A DNA stretch of 49,795 bases from Solirubrobacteraceae bacterium (GCA_024711025.1 JANJTP010000034.1:1-49795), one strand, 5' to 3'; shown: positions 24,361 through 33,337, counted from the stretch's first letter. Program-made: numbers and translations. Notes: generated from the sequence alone by a model not told the origin.

Positions 24361-25763
24361 GCGAGGCCGGCGGCACCGGGCCGCGCAGCAGGTCGGCCCA
24401 GCAGCGCACCGCGCTCGTCTCGATCATCGCGGCAGCGGGCCTCGTCGCGCTGAAGCTCGTCGTCGGGCTGCTGTCCGGCTCGCTCGGCCTGCTCGCCGAG
24501 GCGGCTCACTCGGGCACCGACCTGATCGCCGCCGTCCTCACCTTCTACGCGCTCGGCGTCGCCGTAAGGCCGCCCGACGGGGAGCACCCGTTCGGCCACG
24601 GCAAGGCAGAGCACCTCGCGGCGCTAGGCGAGGGCGCCTTCCTCGTGCTGGTCAGCGGCGCCGTGGCGTACGAGTCGCTCGGCCGGATCCTCGGCGGGCA
24701 CACGGCCCGGATCGAGACGGCCTGGTGGGTCTTCGCGACGCTCGGCATCGTCCTCGCCGTCGACGTCACGCGCGCCGCCATCTCATGGCGTGCCGCACGT
24801 CGGCACGGCAGCGCCGCGCTCGCGGCCAACGCCGTGCACTTCGCGTCGGACTTCGCGGGGACGCTGGCGGTCCTCGTCGGCCTGCTGCTGGTGCGGGCCG
24901 GCGAGCCCAAGGCGGACGCGTTCGCCGCGCTGTTCGTCGCCGTGCTCGTCGTGAGTGCCGCGGTGCGGCTGATGCGCGGCAACGTCGACGTGCTCATGGA
25001 CCGCGCGCCGGCCGGCGCCGCCGAGCGCGTGCGGGCCGCGATCGAGCAGGTCGAGCCGCGGGCGGAGCTGCGCCGCGTCCGGGTGCGCGAGGCGGGCGGA
25101 CGGGCATTCGTGGACGCCGTCGTGGCGGTCGCGCCGGATTCCGCCCTCGCCCAGGGGCACGCGGTCGCGGACAGCGTCGAGCAGGCCGCTCAGGCCGTGC
25201 TGCCGGGCTCCGACGTCACCGTCCACGTCGAGCAGGCCGAGAGCGGCGACCTGCGCGAGCGCGTGACCGGTGCGGCCCTGTCCGCGCGCAGGGTGCGCGA
25301 GGTCCACAACGTCCGCATGGTCGACGTCGACGGGCGCACCGAGCTGAGCCTTCATGTCAAGCTGCCGCCGGCGCTGACGCTCGGGGAGGCGCACGGGGTC
25401 GCCGACGAGGTCGAGCGCGCGATCCGCGCGGTCGCGCCCGAGGTTGCGGGCGTGTACGTCCACCTGGAGCCGCTCGCAGGGGTGCAGACGGGGACCGCGC
25501 CGGCGCCGGCGGAGGACGACGCCCACCGCGATGCGCTTGCCGAGATCGTCCGCGCTCGCACCGGTCGCGCGCCGCGCGAGGTGCGCCTGCATCGCGAGGC
25601 GCGCGGCCTCGTCGCCTTCCTCACCGTGGAGCTGCCGGCGCAGGCGACGCTGGCCGAGGCGCATGCCGTGGCGGCACGGATCGAGGACCAGGCGCGGATC
25701 GCCGACCCCGGCATCGCCGAGGTCGTCGTGCACACCGAGCCGGGCGCGATCAGCGAAGGTTGA
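24342..25763 (+). CDS. CDF metal-efflux transporter with three C-terminal domains
   Basis: This 473-residue cation diffusion facilitator has six membrane helices (about residues 22-212). The metal-site motifs are H56-SGT-D60 in helix 2 and H166-FAS-D170 in helix 5, the pattern of zinc-type members. Normal CDF proteins have one cytoplasmic ferredoxin-like domain; here three follow one another (about 221-300, 301-380 and 393-467), each with a near-repeated block (QGHAVADSVEQ, EAHGVADEVER, EAHAVAARIED) and an ending strand with HVE, HLEP or HTEP. Its GTG start lies inside rdgB. Confidence 0.88.
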   Translation: MARRQLSEAGGTGPRSRSAQQRTALVSIIAAAGLVALKLVVGLLSGSLGLLAEAAHSGTDLIAAVLTFYALGVAVRPPDGEHPFGHGKAEHLAALGEGAFLVLVSGAVAYESLGRILGGHTARIETAWWVFATLGIVLAVDVTRAAISWRAARRHGSAALAANAVHFASDFAGTLAVLVGLLLVRAGEPKADAFAALFVAVLVVSAAVRLMRGNVDVLMDRAPAGAAERVRAAIEQVEPRAELRRVRVREAGGRAFVDAVVAVAPDSALAQGHAVADSVEQAAQAVLPGSDVTVHVEQAESGDLRERVTGAALSARRVREVHNVRMVDVDGRTELSLHVKLPPALTLGEAHGVADEVERAIRAVAPEVAGVYVHLEPLAGVQTGTAPAPAEDDAHRDALAEIVRARTGRAPREVRLHREARGLVAFLTVELPAQATLAEAHAVAARIEDQARIADPGIAEVVVHTEPGAISEG

Positions 25764-25804
25764 TGCGATCAGCGAAGGTTGATGCGATCAGCGCACGTTG
25801 ATGA
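25748..25804. repeat. Three-copy 19-bp tandem repeat at convergent gene ends
   Basis: GATCAGCGAAGGTTGATGC occurs at 25748-25766 and 25767-25785, with a diverged third copy at 25786-25804. The first copy encodes the last codons and stop of the CDF gene, and the third holds the stop of the minus-strand membrane peptide. It looks like a recent slippage duplication that may have set the gene's end. Confidence 0.85.
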
Positions 25805-25937
25805 GCGCAGCCGCGCCCACCGCCAGCGACAGAGCGCCGTACCCCTGGTAGCCGGCGATCAGCAACAGGACGGCGCCGATCACGCAGGCGGCGACGGTGG
25901 CGAGCCAGGCGATCTTGGGGAGGGTCATCGCGGACAT
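25788..25937 (-). CDS. 49-residue two-helix membrane peptide
   Basis: The peptide begins MSAMTLPKIAWLATVAA and has two hydrophobic stretches (VAACVIGAVLLLIAGY and GALSLAVGAAALINV) joined by a short GYQGYG turn. The ATG at 25928 is an alternative start. It lies convergent to the CDF gene and divergent from the HU gene, so it is a separate unit. Function unknown; a small membrane hairpin protein. Confidence 0.55.
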   Translation of the reverse strand: MSAMTLPKIAWLATVAACVIGAVLLLIAGYQGYGALSLAVGAAALINVR

Positions 25938-25944
25938 CGTCGCA

Positions 25945-25968
25945 CCGCGTGCCGACGTCGGCACGCGG
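25945..25968. promoter_or_regulatory. Perfect 24-bp palindrome upstream of the HU gene
   Basis: The half-site CCGCGTGCCGA is followed by a central CG and its exact complement. It lies between two divergent genes, eight bases before the peptide start at 25937 and about 75 bases before the HU start. A dimeric regulator site is the best guess. Confidence 0.55.
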
Positions 25969-26029
25969 CGTCCGGCGCTCGCCACGTCCGCGAGCGCTGG
26001 TAGCGTCGATCAGCCGTCAGTCTGAGCAG

Positions 26030-26035
26030 AAGGAG
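26030..26035 (+). promoter_or_regulatory. Shine-Dalgarno of the HU gene
   Basis: AAGGAG lies nine bases before the GTG at 26045. A TAGCGT at 26001-26006 is a possible -10, giving a leader of about 30 bases, so this highly expressed gene is leadered. Confidence 0.6.
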
Positions 26036-26044
26036 CAGCGAACC

Positions 26045-26320
26045 GTGACGAAGGCGGAGTTCACCGAGCACGTGGCCCGGAAGGCCGGGCTGGCGAAGGC
26101 CGACGCCGCCAAGGCGGTCGACGCGATGCTGCAGACGGTCGAGGAGACGCTGGCGCGTGGCAGCGACGTCACGTTCTCGGGCTTCGGGAAGTTCCACGTC
26201 ACGCAGCGCGCGGCCCGCCAGGGGGTCCACCCGCGAACCGGCGAGCGGATCACGATCGCGGCGTCCCGCGCCCCTCGCTTCACGCCGGGCTCGGGCCTTC
26301 GCCGGTCGGTCGCGGGCTGA
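26045..26320 (+). CDS. HU-family DNA-binding protein
   Basis: This 91-residue nucleoid protein has the full HU fold: VTKAEFTEHVARKAGLAKADA (helices 1-2), VTFSGFGKFHV, the DNA-binding arm RQGVHPRTGERITI, and ASRAPRFTPGSGLRRSV. The Pro at the arm tip that intercalates into DNA is in HPRTGE. It lacks the Lys/Ala-rich C-terminal tail found in mycobacterial HupB, so it is the compact form. Confidence 0.93.
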   Translation: MTKAEFTEHVARKAGLAKADAAKAVDAMLQTVEETLARGSDVTFSGFGKFHVTQRAARQGVHPRTGERITIAASRAPRFTPGSGLRRSVAG

Positions 26321-26338
26321 GCCGCGGACCGCGAGCTC

Positions 26339-27268
26339 GTGACCTCCACAGCCGAAGGCTTCGGCGTTCGGCTTGCCGCACGGGTCGCCGAGCGCGAGTC
26401 GCAGATCGTCCTCGGACTCGACCCCGATCCCGGGCGCCTCTGGCCGAGCGCGGCCGCGGCGGCGTCGGCGTGCGGCTCACCGGCCGAGCAGGCCGCCACC
26501 GCGGTCACTGCGCACTGCCGTGCGGCGATCGACGCCGCCGGCCCGGCCTGCGTCGCCGTCAAGCCGCAGCTCGCCTGCTTCGAGCGGCTCGGCGCGCCGG
26601 GCTGGATGGCGCTGGCGACGGTCGTCCGGTATGCCCGCGCCGCCGGCCTGCTCGTGATCGCGGACGGCAAGCGCGGCGACATCGACGTCAGCGCCGCCGC
26701 ATACGGACAGGCCCTGGTCGGCCGCACGCCCACGCCCTTCGGCGAGGTGGACGGCCTCGGCGCCGATGCGTTCACGGCCAGCCCGTACATGGGACTCGAC
26801 ACGCTGGAGACGCTTGCCGTGGCGGCACGCGGCGCCGAGGCTGGGATCTTCGTCCTCGTCCGCACGTCGAACCCGGGCGCTGCGGATCTGGAGGACCTCG
26901 AGCTGGCGGCCGGCGGCACCGTCGCCGAGCGCGTCGCGGCGCTCGTGGACGGCCTCGGCAGAGCCGATGACGGCCCGCTTGCGGCGATCGGGGCGGTGGT
27001 CGGCGCGACCGCGCCGGACCAGCTCGGGCGCCTACGCGAGCTGATGCCGCGCACGCCGTTCCTGCTCCCCGGCATCGGCGCACAGGGCGGCCGCGTCGAG
27101 GATCTCGCCCCGGTGTTCGCCGCCGGCCGGGCGGCCGGTCTGATCACGGCGTCGCGCTCGATCGTCCACGCGCACGAGAAGGCCGGCGCGGACCCGGCGA
27201 GCGCCGCACGGGCGGAGGCCGAGCGACTGCGCGAGACCGCCTGGGCGCTCGGCGCGGACGCCGCGTAG
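26339..27268 (+). CDS. pyrF: Orotidine-5'-phosphate decarboxylase, type 2
   Basis: This 309-residue enzyme makes UMP. It has the type-2 features: IVLGLDPDPGRLWP, VKPQLACFERLG, the catalytic LVIADGKRGDI and DAFTASPYMGLDTLE, with TSNPGAADLEDL and FLLPGIGAQGG in the phosphate-binding half. Length is above the type-1 norm of about 240, as expected for the mycobacterial-type form. It follows the HU gene by 18 bases. Confidence 0.92.
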   Translation: MTSTAEGFGVRLAARVAERESQIVLGLDPDPGRLWPSAAAAASACGSPAEQAATAVTAHCRAAIDAAGPACVAVKPQLACFERLGAPGWMALATVVRYARAAGLLVIADGKRGDIDVSAAAYGQALVGRTPTPFGEVDGLGADAFTASPYMGLDTLETLAVAARGAEAGIFVLVRTSNPGAADLEDLELAAGGTVAERVAALVDGLGRADDGPLAAIGAVVGATAPDQLGRLRELMPRTPFLLPGIGAQGGRVEDLAPVFAAGRAAGLITASRSIVHAHEKAGADPASAARAEAERLRETAWALGADAA

Positions 27269-27304
27269 GCGCGCGCCGTCGAGAGCAAGTCGTGGAATCG
27301 CGGG

Positions 27305-27310
27305 TAAGCT
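27305..27310 (+). promoter_or_regulatory. Leaderless-type -10 element of the LysM gene
   Basis: TAAGCT ends eight bases before the ATG at 27319. Confidence 0.4.
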
Positions 27311-27318
27311 GTTGCCCG

Positions 27319-27633
27319 ATGGCTCGCCGCAGCGTGACGCGATGGCTGGCGCCGCTCGCGATCGCCGCCGTTGCGGCGGCTGCGTACGGCATCGTCGCCT
27401 CCTCGCGGAGCGCCGGCGACGGCAGCCCGGCGATCGCACCGCCGGTGGCGACCGACACCAAGGCCGACGAGCCGACGAAGCCGCCGAAGCGCACCTACCG
27501 CGTGCGCAGCGGCGACACGCTGTCGGCGATCTCGGTCGAGACCGGCGTCTCGGTCGGCACGCTGCAGGAGCTGAACCCCGATCTCGACGCGCAGGCCCTC
27601 CAGCCGGGCCAGCGCCTGAAGCTGCGCCCGTGA
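27319..27633 (+). CDS. Membrane-anchored LysM protein
   Basis: This 104-residue protein has an N-terminal membrane helix (LAPLAIAAVAAAAYGIV), a Thr/Pro/Lys linker and one LysM domain (TYRVRSGDTLSAISVETGVS, LNPDLDAQALQPGQRLKL) for peptidoglycan binding. It probably tethers or guides cell-wall enzymes. The next gene, a D,D-carboxypeptidase, overlaps its stop by GTGA, which supports a joint role in wall editing. Confidence 0.85.
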   Translation: MARRSVTRWLAPLAIAAVAAAAYGIVASSRSAGDGSPAIAPPVATDTKADEPTKPPKRTYRVRSGDTLSAISVETGVSVGTLQELNPDLDAQALQPGQRLKLRP

Positions 27634-28934
27634 CCCTCTCGGCCCGCCGCGTGCGGGCCGTACGCGCCACCCGGCGCGTCGCGGCCCTCCTGCTCCTGTC
27701 CGCGGGCCTGTCCCTGTCCGCGGCACTGGTGCACCCCCCGTCGTCCGAGGCGTCGAGCGCCGGCACGCTTCCCAAGGCGGTCGGATCCTCGGCGGCGCCC
27801 GAGGTCGGCGCCCCGGGGGCGATCCTGGTCCAGCCCGACACGGCCGACGTCGTCTACGGGCGGGCCGACTCGCATCGGCGCCCGATGGCCTCGACGGCGA
27901 AGCTGATGACGGTTCTGCTGGCGCTCGAGCGTGGGCGTCTGTCCGAGCGCATGACCGCCGTCGCATACCGCGGGTCGTCGGTCGAGTCGCTCGTCGGCCT
28001 TCGCGGGGGCGAGCGCTGGAGCACGGCGGATCTGATCCGCGGCCTGCTGCTCGCCAGCGGCAACGACGCGGCCGCCACCGTCGCGGCGCGCGTCGGCGGA
28101 TCGCAGCGACGCTTCGTGGCGCTGATGAACAGCCGTGCCCGCTCCGCCGGCCTGCGGCACACGCGCTTCGCCGATCCGATCGGGCTCGACCCGCGGACCG
28201 CCTCGTCTCCGGCGGACCTCGCGAAGCTCGCACTGCTCGTGCGCCGCAACCCGTTCGCGCGCGAGGTCATGGCACGCCCGTCGGCGACGCTGCGCAGCGG
28301 GCCGCGGACGATCGTCGTCCACAACCGGAACACCCTCGTCGGCGCGGTGCCGTGGGTCACCGGCGTCAAGACCGGTCACACCCAGGCCGCGGGCTACGTG
28401 CTCGTCGGCTCCGGCCGGCGCGACGGCGTGCAGGTCGTGAGCGTCGTCATGGGGGCGTCGAGCGAGACCTCGCGCAACGCCGACACGCTCGCGCTGCTGC
28501 GATGGGGCCTCGCGCGCTACCGGCGGGCGACGCCGGTCATCGCCGGGCGGGCCGTGACGCACGTCCCGGCGAAGGACCAGGACGAGCGCGTCGCGCTGGT
28601 CGCGACGCGCTCCGTGAGGATCGTCGTACGGCGCGGCGAGCCCCTGCGGACGAGGCTCGTCGGGGTGCCGGCAGAGCTCGAGGGCCCGCTCGCGAAGGGC
28701 GCGCGGGCGGGCGCGATCGTCGTCGAGCGCCGCGGCCGCGTCATCGCTCGCGTCCCGCTCGCGACGGCCTCGGCGGTCGAGCGCGCGACGCTCTGGGAGC
28801 GCACAGCCGGACTGCGAGCGCCGCTCGCGGCGCTGGTGCTGGTCGCCCTCGTCGCCGGCGGAGCCGCTAGCCTCACCTCAGGCCGAGGGCGCAGGGCGCG
28901 CCGGGGCCGATCCAGGAGGAGCCGCGTCGCGTGA
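27630..28934 (+). CDS. D-alanyl-D-alanine carboxypeptidase (peptidase S11)
   Basis: This 434-residue penicillin-binding protein has an N-terminal signal segment, then the three active-site motifs: STAK (Ser88, Lys91), SGN (143-145) and KTG (247-249). It removes the terminal D-Ala from peptidoglycan stems outside the membrane. A beta-rich C-terminal domain (about 300-395) and a final membrane helix with a very basic tail (RGRRARRGRSRRSR) anchor it. Its stop overlaps the PfkB kinase start by GTGA. Confidence 0.92.
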   Translation: MTLSARRVRAVRATRRVAALLLLSAGLSLSAALVHPPSSEASSAGTLPKAVGSSAAPEVGAPGAILVQPDTADVVYGRADSHRRPMASTAKLMTVLLALERGRLSERMTAVAYRGSSVESLVGLRGGERWSTADLIRGLLLASGNDAAATVAARVGGSQRRFVALMNSRARSAGLRHTRFADPIGLDPRTASSPADLAKLALLVRRNPFAREVMARPSATLRSGPRTIVVHNRNTLVGAVPWVTGVKTGHTQAAGYVLVGSGRRDGVQVVSVVMGASSETSRNADTLALLRWGLARYRRATPVIAGRAVTHVPAKDQDERVALVATRSVRIVVRRGEPLRTRLVGVPAELEGPLAKGARAGAIVVERRGRVIARVPLATASAVERATLWERTAGLRAPLAALVLVALVAGGAASLTSGRGRRARRGRSRRSRVA

Positions 28935-29890
28935 TCATCACGGTCACCCTCAACGCCGCGATCGACAAGTCGCTATCGGTGCCGAGCTTCCGCCTCGGGC
29001 GCCGTCACCGAACCGTCGAGCAGCGCACGATGGCCGGCGGCAAGGGCGTCAACGTCGCGCGGACGCTGAAGTCGCTCGGCCAGCCGGTCATCGCGACGGG
29101 CTTCGCCGGCGGTGCCACCGGCACGCGGATCGTCGAACAGCTCACCGAGGAATCGATCCTCAACGACTTCGTGCGGATCCGCGAGGAGTCGCGCACGAAC
29201 ACGTCCGTCAACGACCCGACGAACGGCACCGAGACGGAGATCAACGAGCGCGGCCCGGAGGTCAGCGCCAACGAGATCGAGCTGTTCCACGACAAGCTCC
29301 TCTATCTCGCGCGCGGCGCCGAGATCGTCATCCTCGCGGGCTCGCTGCCGCGCGGCGTCGAGCCGACGATCTACGCGGACCTCGTCCGAGAGCTGCACCG
29401 TCTCGGCGTCACCACCGTCGTGGACGCCGACGGCGAGCCGATGCGCCTCGCGATGCGCGCCGAGCCGTCCGTCATCTCGCCGAACGCGATCGAGGCCGAG
29501 GAGCTCGTCGGGCACGAGTTCCACGACGAGAGCGACCGGCGCGCCGCGGCCGAGGAGCTGTGCGAGCTGGGCGCCCGCGAGGCCATCGTCACGCTGCCGG
29601 ACGGCTGCGTCGCCAACCTCCTCGTGGACGGACGCCGCGCGCTGCACCGCGCGTGGATCGCCCCGCGCGAGGCGATCGCGACGATCGGCGCCGGCGACGC
29701 GTTCCTCGCCGGCTACGTCGCTGCGCGCTACGGGGGCGAGGGGCCGATCGACTGCCTGCGTTACGGCGTCGCCTGCGGCGCCGAGTCGACGCAGCGCCTT
29801 GGCGCCGGAAGCGTCGATCCGAGGGGGGTCGAGCGCCTGCTGCCCGAGGTCGAGGTCGAGCGCGTCGAGGCGCCGGCCGAGGCGCTGTGA
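28931..29890 (+). CDS. PfkB-family sugar-phosphate kinase (1-phosphofructokinase type)
   Basis: The 319-residue product has both PfkB signatures: GGKGVNVARTLKSLG near the N-terminus and IGAGDAFLAGYVAARY, with ILAGSLPRGVEP and ISPNAIEAEEL. This fits the 1-phosphofructokinase/tagatose-6-phosphate kinase branch. No fructose PTS gene is next to it, so the substrate is open. It is coupled to the carboxypeptidase gene by overlap and followed by a terminator hairpin. Confidence 0.87.
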   Translation: MIITVTLNAAIDKSLSVPSFRLGRRHRTVEQRTMAGGKGVNVARTLKSLGQPVIATGFAGGATGTRIVEQLTEESILNDFVRIREESRTNTSVNDPTNGTETEINERGPEVSANEIELFHDKLLYLARGAEIVILAGSLPRGVEPTIYADLVRELHRLGVTTVVDADGEPMRLAMRAEPSVISPNAIEAEELVGHEFHDESDRRAAAEELCELGAREAIVTLPDGCVANLLVDGRRALHRAWIAPREAIATIGAGDAFLAGYVAARYGGEGPIDCLRYGVACGAESTQRLGAGSVDPRGVERLLPEVEVERVEAPAEAL

Positions 29891-29992
29891 ACGGCGCTCC
29901 GCGGCCCCTCGCGGGCGTCGCCGGACGGCTCGCCGCTGCTATTCTCGGCCAGGTGGCCGCCGCCGCCCGCCACACCTCGCAGCACTCTCTCC

Positions 29993-30012
29993 GACCCCGC
30001 CTGAGCGGGGTC
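29993..30012 (+). terminator. Intrinsic terminator after the PfkB gene
   Basis: GACCCCGC-CTGA-GCGGGGTC is a perfect eight-pair stem with a tetraloop, followed by the T-containing GTCTTGTC. It lies about 100 bases after the kinase stop and just before the guaB3 promoter element. Confidence 0.6.
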
Positions 30013-30032
30013 GTCTTGTCCGCCCCGAGACC

Positions 30033-30038
30033 TAGGAT
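30033..30038 (+). promoter_or_regulatory. Leaderless-type -10 element of guaB3
   Basis: TAGGAT ends six bases before the ATG at 30045 and 20 bases after the preceding terminator hairpin. Confidence 0.45.
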
Positions 30039-30044
30039 CGACTG

Positions 30045-31280
30045 ATGGAGATTGAGATCGGCCGCGGGAAGAAGGCCCGCCGCGCGTACGGGTTCGACGA
30101 CATCGCGATCGTCCCCTCGAGGCGCACGCGCGACCCCGACGACGTCGACGTCTCCTGGAAGCTCGGTCCGTACCGCTTCGAGCTGCCGCTGCTCGCCTCG
30201 GCGATGGACGGGGTCGTCTCGCCGCGCACGGCGACGATCATCGGCAGGCTCGGCGGCCTCGCCGTGCTCAATCTCGAGGGGATCTTCAGTCGCTACGAGG
30301 ACGCCGACGAGCAGCTGGAGCGCATCGCGCAGCTCCCCAAGGACCTCGCGACGCGTGAGATGCAGGCGATCTACCGCGAGCCGATCAAGCCGGAGCTGAT
30401 GCGGGCGCGGATCGAGGAGATCAAGGCCTCGGGCGTCGTCACCGCCGGCTCGCTCACCCCGCAGCGCGTCACCGAGCACATCGACCTCGTGCTCGACGCC
30501 GGCCTCGACGTGCTCGTCATCCAGGGGACCGTCGTCTCGGCGGAGCACGTCTCGAAGACCAGCGAGCCGCTGAACCTCAAGGAGTTCATCGCGGAGCAGC
30601 CGGTCCCGGTCGTCGTCGGCGGCTGCGCCAGCTACCACACCGGCCTTCACCTGATGCGCACCGGCGCCGCGGGCGTGCTCGTCGGCGTCGGTCCCGGCGC
30701 GGCGTGCACCACGCGCGGCGTCCTGGGCCTGGGGGTGCCGCAGGCGACGGCGATCGCCGACGTCGCCGGTGCCCGCTCGACGCACATGCTCGAGACCGGC
30801 GAGTACGTCCAGGTGATCGCCGACGGCGGGATGCGTACCGGCGGCGACGTCGCCAAGGCGATCGCCTGCGGCGCCGACGCCGTGATGATCGGCTCGCCGC
30901 TCGCCCGCGCCTACGAGGCGCCGGGGCGCGGCTTCCACTGGGGGATGGCGACGTTCCATCCGACGCTGCCCCGCGGCGCACGGGTGCAGACCGTCCAGAA
31001 CGGCTCGCTCGAAGAGATCATCAGCGGGCCCGCCCACGAGAACGACGGCACGTTCAACCTGATGGGGGCGCTCCGCACCTCGATGGCGACCTGCGGCTAC
31101 CAGGACGTGGCCGAGTTCAACCGCGCCGAGCTGATGATCGCCCCGGCCCTGCAGACGGAGGGCAAGCTGCTCCAGACCTCCCAGGGGGTCGGCATGGGCA
31201 GCCGCGGCGCCGCCGCGACCCGACCGCAGCCGTCCGCCGTCGAGGCGGGTGCGCCGGCGCTCAGCGGCGCCGGCGCCTGA
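30045..31280 (+). CDS. guaB3: GuaB3-type IMP dehydrogenase/GMP reductase family protein
   Basis: This 411-residue barrel protein lacks the CBS pair of true GuaB. It has [42 protein letters not shown], the loop [21 protein letters not shown] with the catalytic Cys, and [21 protein letters not shown]. This is the GuaB3 subgroup of actinobacteria and cyanobacteria; a cyanobacterial member has been reported to act as a GMP reductase, so IMP dehydrogenase activity should not be assumed. It lies directly upstream of guaA. The C-terminal 30 residues are low-complexity. Confidence 0.87.
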   Translation: MEIEIGRGKKARRAYGFDDIAIVPSRRTRDPDDVDVSWKLGPYRFELPLLASAMDGVVSPRTATIIGRLGGLAVLNLEGIFSRYEDADEQLERIAQLPKDLATREMQAIYREPIKPELMRARIEEIKASGVVTAGSLTPQRVTEHIDLVLDAGLDVLVIQGTVVSAEHVSKTSEPLNLKEFIAEQPVPVVVGGCASYHTGLHLMRTGAAGVLVGVGPGAACTTRGVLGLGVPQATAIADVAGARSTHMLETGEYVQVIADGGMRTGGDVAKAIACGADAVMIGSPLARAYEAPGRGFHWGMATFHPTLPRGARVQTVQNGSLEEIISGPAHENDGTFNLMGALRTSMATCGYQDVAEFNRAELMIAPALQTEGKLLQTSQGVGMGSRGAAATRPQPSAVEAGAPALSGAGA

Positions 31281-31321
31281 CCACGCCCGTGGAGCGGCGC
31301 CATCTGAGCGACGAGCACGGC

Positions 31322-32923
31322 GTGGTCACCTCCGCCGTGGCCGCCACGGAGATCGCCGACGAGTCGGCGCCGATCGACGTCCCGCCGGCCGTCGACGAGA
31401 TCGTCGTCCTCGACTATGGCGGGCAGTACTCGCAGCTCATCGCGCGGCGCGTGCGGGAGCTCGGGGTCTTCAGCGAGCTCCTGCCGCACCACGTGGGAGC
31501 CGCCGAGGTCGCGCGCCGCCGGCCGCGGGGTCTCATCCTGTCCGGCGGGCCCGCCTCGGTGCACTCGCCCGGGGCGCCGCGGCTCGATCCCGAGCTGCTC
31601 GAGCTCGGGATCCCCGTGCTCGGCATCTGCTACGGGATGCAGCTCCTCGCCCGCGAGCTCGGCGGCACCGTCGAGGCCGCCGAGGTCGGCGAGTACGGGC
31701 GGTCGCAGCTGACGATCGGCGAGCCCGGCGTGCTGTTCGCCGGCCTGCCGCAGGAGCAGCCCTGCTGGATGTCGCACCGCGACACCGTCTTCTCCCCGCC
31801 GCCGGGCTTCACGGCGCTCGCGGCCTCCACGCAGTCGCCGGTCGCGGCGTTCGAGTCCAGCGAGCGCGGCATCTACGGCATCCAGTTCCATCCGGAGGTC
31901 GTCCACACGCCATACGGCCAGGAGGTGCTCACCCGCTTCCTGCGCGACGTCTGCGCCTGTGCGATGACCTGGTCCGCCGCGTCGATCGTCGAGGACCAGA
32001 TCGCCCGGATCCGCGAGCAGGTCGGTGACGGGCACGTGATCTGCGGCCTCTCGGGCGGCGTCGACTCGTCCGTCGCCGCGCTGCTCGTGCACCGCGCCGT
32101 CGGCGACCAGCTCACCTGCGTCTTCGTCGACCACGGCCTCATGCGCAAGAACGAGGGCGAGCAGGTCATCAGGACGTTCCGCGACACGTTCCACGTGCCG
32201 CTCGTGGCCGTCGACGCCGAGGAGCGCTTCCTCGCCAAGCTCGCCGGCGTCAGCGAGCCGGAGACCAAGCGCAAGCTGATCGGAGCCGAGTTCATCCGCG
32301 TCTTCGAGGAGGAGGCGGCCAAGCTCGGCGACGCGAAGTACCTCGTCCAGGGAACGCTCTACTCGGACGTGATCGAATCCGGCGGAGGGACCGGCACCGC
32401 CACGATCAAGAGCCACCACAACGTCGGCGGCCTACCCGACGACCTCGAGTTCGAGCTTATCGAGCCGCTGCGCTCGCTGTTCAAGGACGAGGTGCGTGCG
32501 GTCGGGCTCGAGCTCGGCCTGCCGGAGCGGCTCGTCTGGCGCCAGCCGTTCCCCGGCCCCGGCCTCGCGATCCGGATCGTCGGCGGCGAGGCGACCAAGG
32601 AGCGCCTCGACCTGCTGCGCGACGCCGACCACATACTCCAGGACGAGATTCGCCAGGCCGGTCTCTACCGCGAGCTATGGCAGTCCTTCTGCGTCCTCCC
32701 CGACGTCCGGACCGTCGGCGTCCAGGGAGACGAGCGCACCTACGGCTACGTCGTCGTCATTCGGGCCGTGACCAGCGACGACGCGATGACCGCGGACTGG
32801 GCGCGGCTGCCGTACGACCTGCTCGAGCAGATCGCCTCGCGGATGATCAACGAGCTGCGCGACGTGAACCGCGTGGTTCTGGACATCACCTCGAAGCCTC
32901 CCGGCACCATCGAGTGGGAATGA
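31322..32923 (+). CDS. guaA: GMP synthase (glutamine-hydrolysing)
   Basis: This two-domain enzyme aminates XMP to GMP. The amidotransferase half has [28 protein letters not shown] (nucleophilic Cys) and [12 protein letters not shown]; the synthetase half has the PP-loop [51 protein letters not shown] and the C-terminal KPPGTIEWE. The start is uncertain: GTG at 31322 gives 533 residues, close to the usual 515-525, while GTG at 31289 would add 11. Both follow guaB3 closely. Confidence 0.93.
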   Translation: MVTSAVAATEIADESAPIDVPPAVDEIVVLDYGGQYSQLIARRVRELGVFSELLPHHVGAAEVARRRPRGLILSGGPASVHSPGAPRLDPELLELGIPVLGICYGMQLLARELGGTVEAAEVGEYGRSQLTIGEPGVLFAGLPQEQPCWMSHRDTVFSPPPGFTALAASTQSPVAAFESSERGIYGIQFHPEVVHTPYGQEVLTRFLRDVCACAMTWSAASIVEDQIARIREQVGDGHVICGLSGGVDSSVAALLVHRAVGDQLTCVFVDHGLMRKNEGEQVIRTFRDTFHVPLVAVDAEERFLAKLAGVSEPETKRKLIGAEFIRVFEEEAAKLGDAKYLVQGTLYSDVIESGGGTGTATIKSHHNVGGLPDDLEFELIEPLRSLFKDEVRAVGLELGLPERLVWRQPFPGPGLAIRIVGGEATKERLDLLRDADHILQDEIRQAGLYRELWQSFCVLPDVRTVGVQGDERTYGYVVVIRAVTSDDAMTADWARLPYDLLEQIASRMINELRDVNRVVLDITSKPPGTIEWE

Positions 32924-32925
32924 TC

Positions 32926-33241
32926 TGACGGCGTCTGCGGGCGCCTGGAGCCACCCACGGCCGGCCACCGTGCTAGCCGCACTATCGGCCGGCCGCGCGC
33001 GGCTCCATCCATCCCGCAGCCGCTCGTCAGCCTGACGGCGCCTGCGGGCGGCTCGCGCCACCCGTGACCGGCCACCGTGCTAGCGCACTATCGGCCGGCC
33101 ACGGTCGTCGCGAATCCATCCCGCAGCCACTCGCCAGATGGGGTTTCACGGGCCTCCGCGCCACCCGTGACCGGCCACCGTGCTGGCGCACTATCGGCCG
33201 GCCACGGTCGTCGCGAATCCATCCCGCGGCCACTCGCCGGA
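32926..33241. repeat. Three-copy ~103-107-bp intergenic repeat with conserved hairpin
   Basis: Units start near 32926, 33033 and 33139 and fill most of the 427-base gene-free gap after guaA. Copies 2 and 3 are nearly identical over their last 80 bases; copy 1 is more diverged. Each carries a hairpin: CCGGCC-ACC-GTGC, loop, GCAC-TATC-GGCCGG. It lies at 32961-32992, 33068-33098 and 33171-33201. The loops differ (TAGCC, TAGC, TGGC) while the stems are identical. Several frames are open across it, but none looks coding. Confidence 0.85.
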
Positions 33242-33337
33242 TCGCGGGGGATTCGACGGGTGGCGCCCGGCGGGCTCTGGGGTCGTCGCGGACGCCGCAG
33301 CCCCGCCCCTGGTGTGGCGCACCGGTGCAGGTCCGCG

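Noticed and set aside
32926-33241. CRISPR-like array
   Set aside because: Only three units of over 100 bp, adjacent without unique spacers, and no cas genes in the window.
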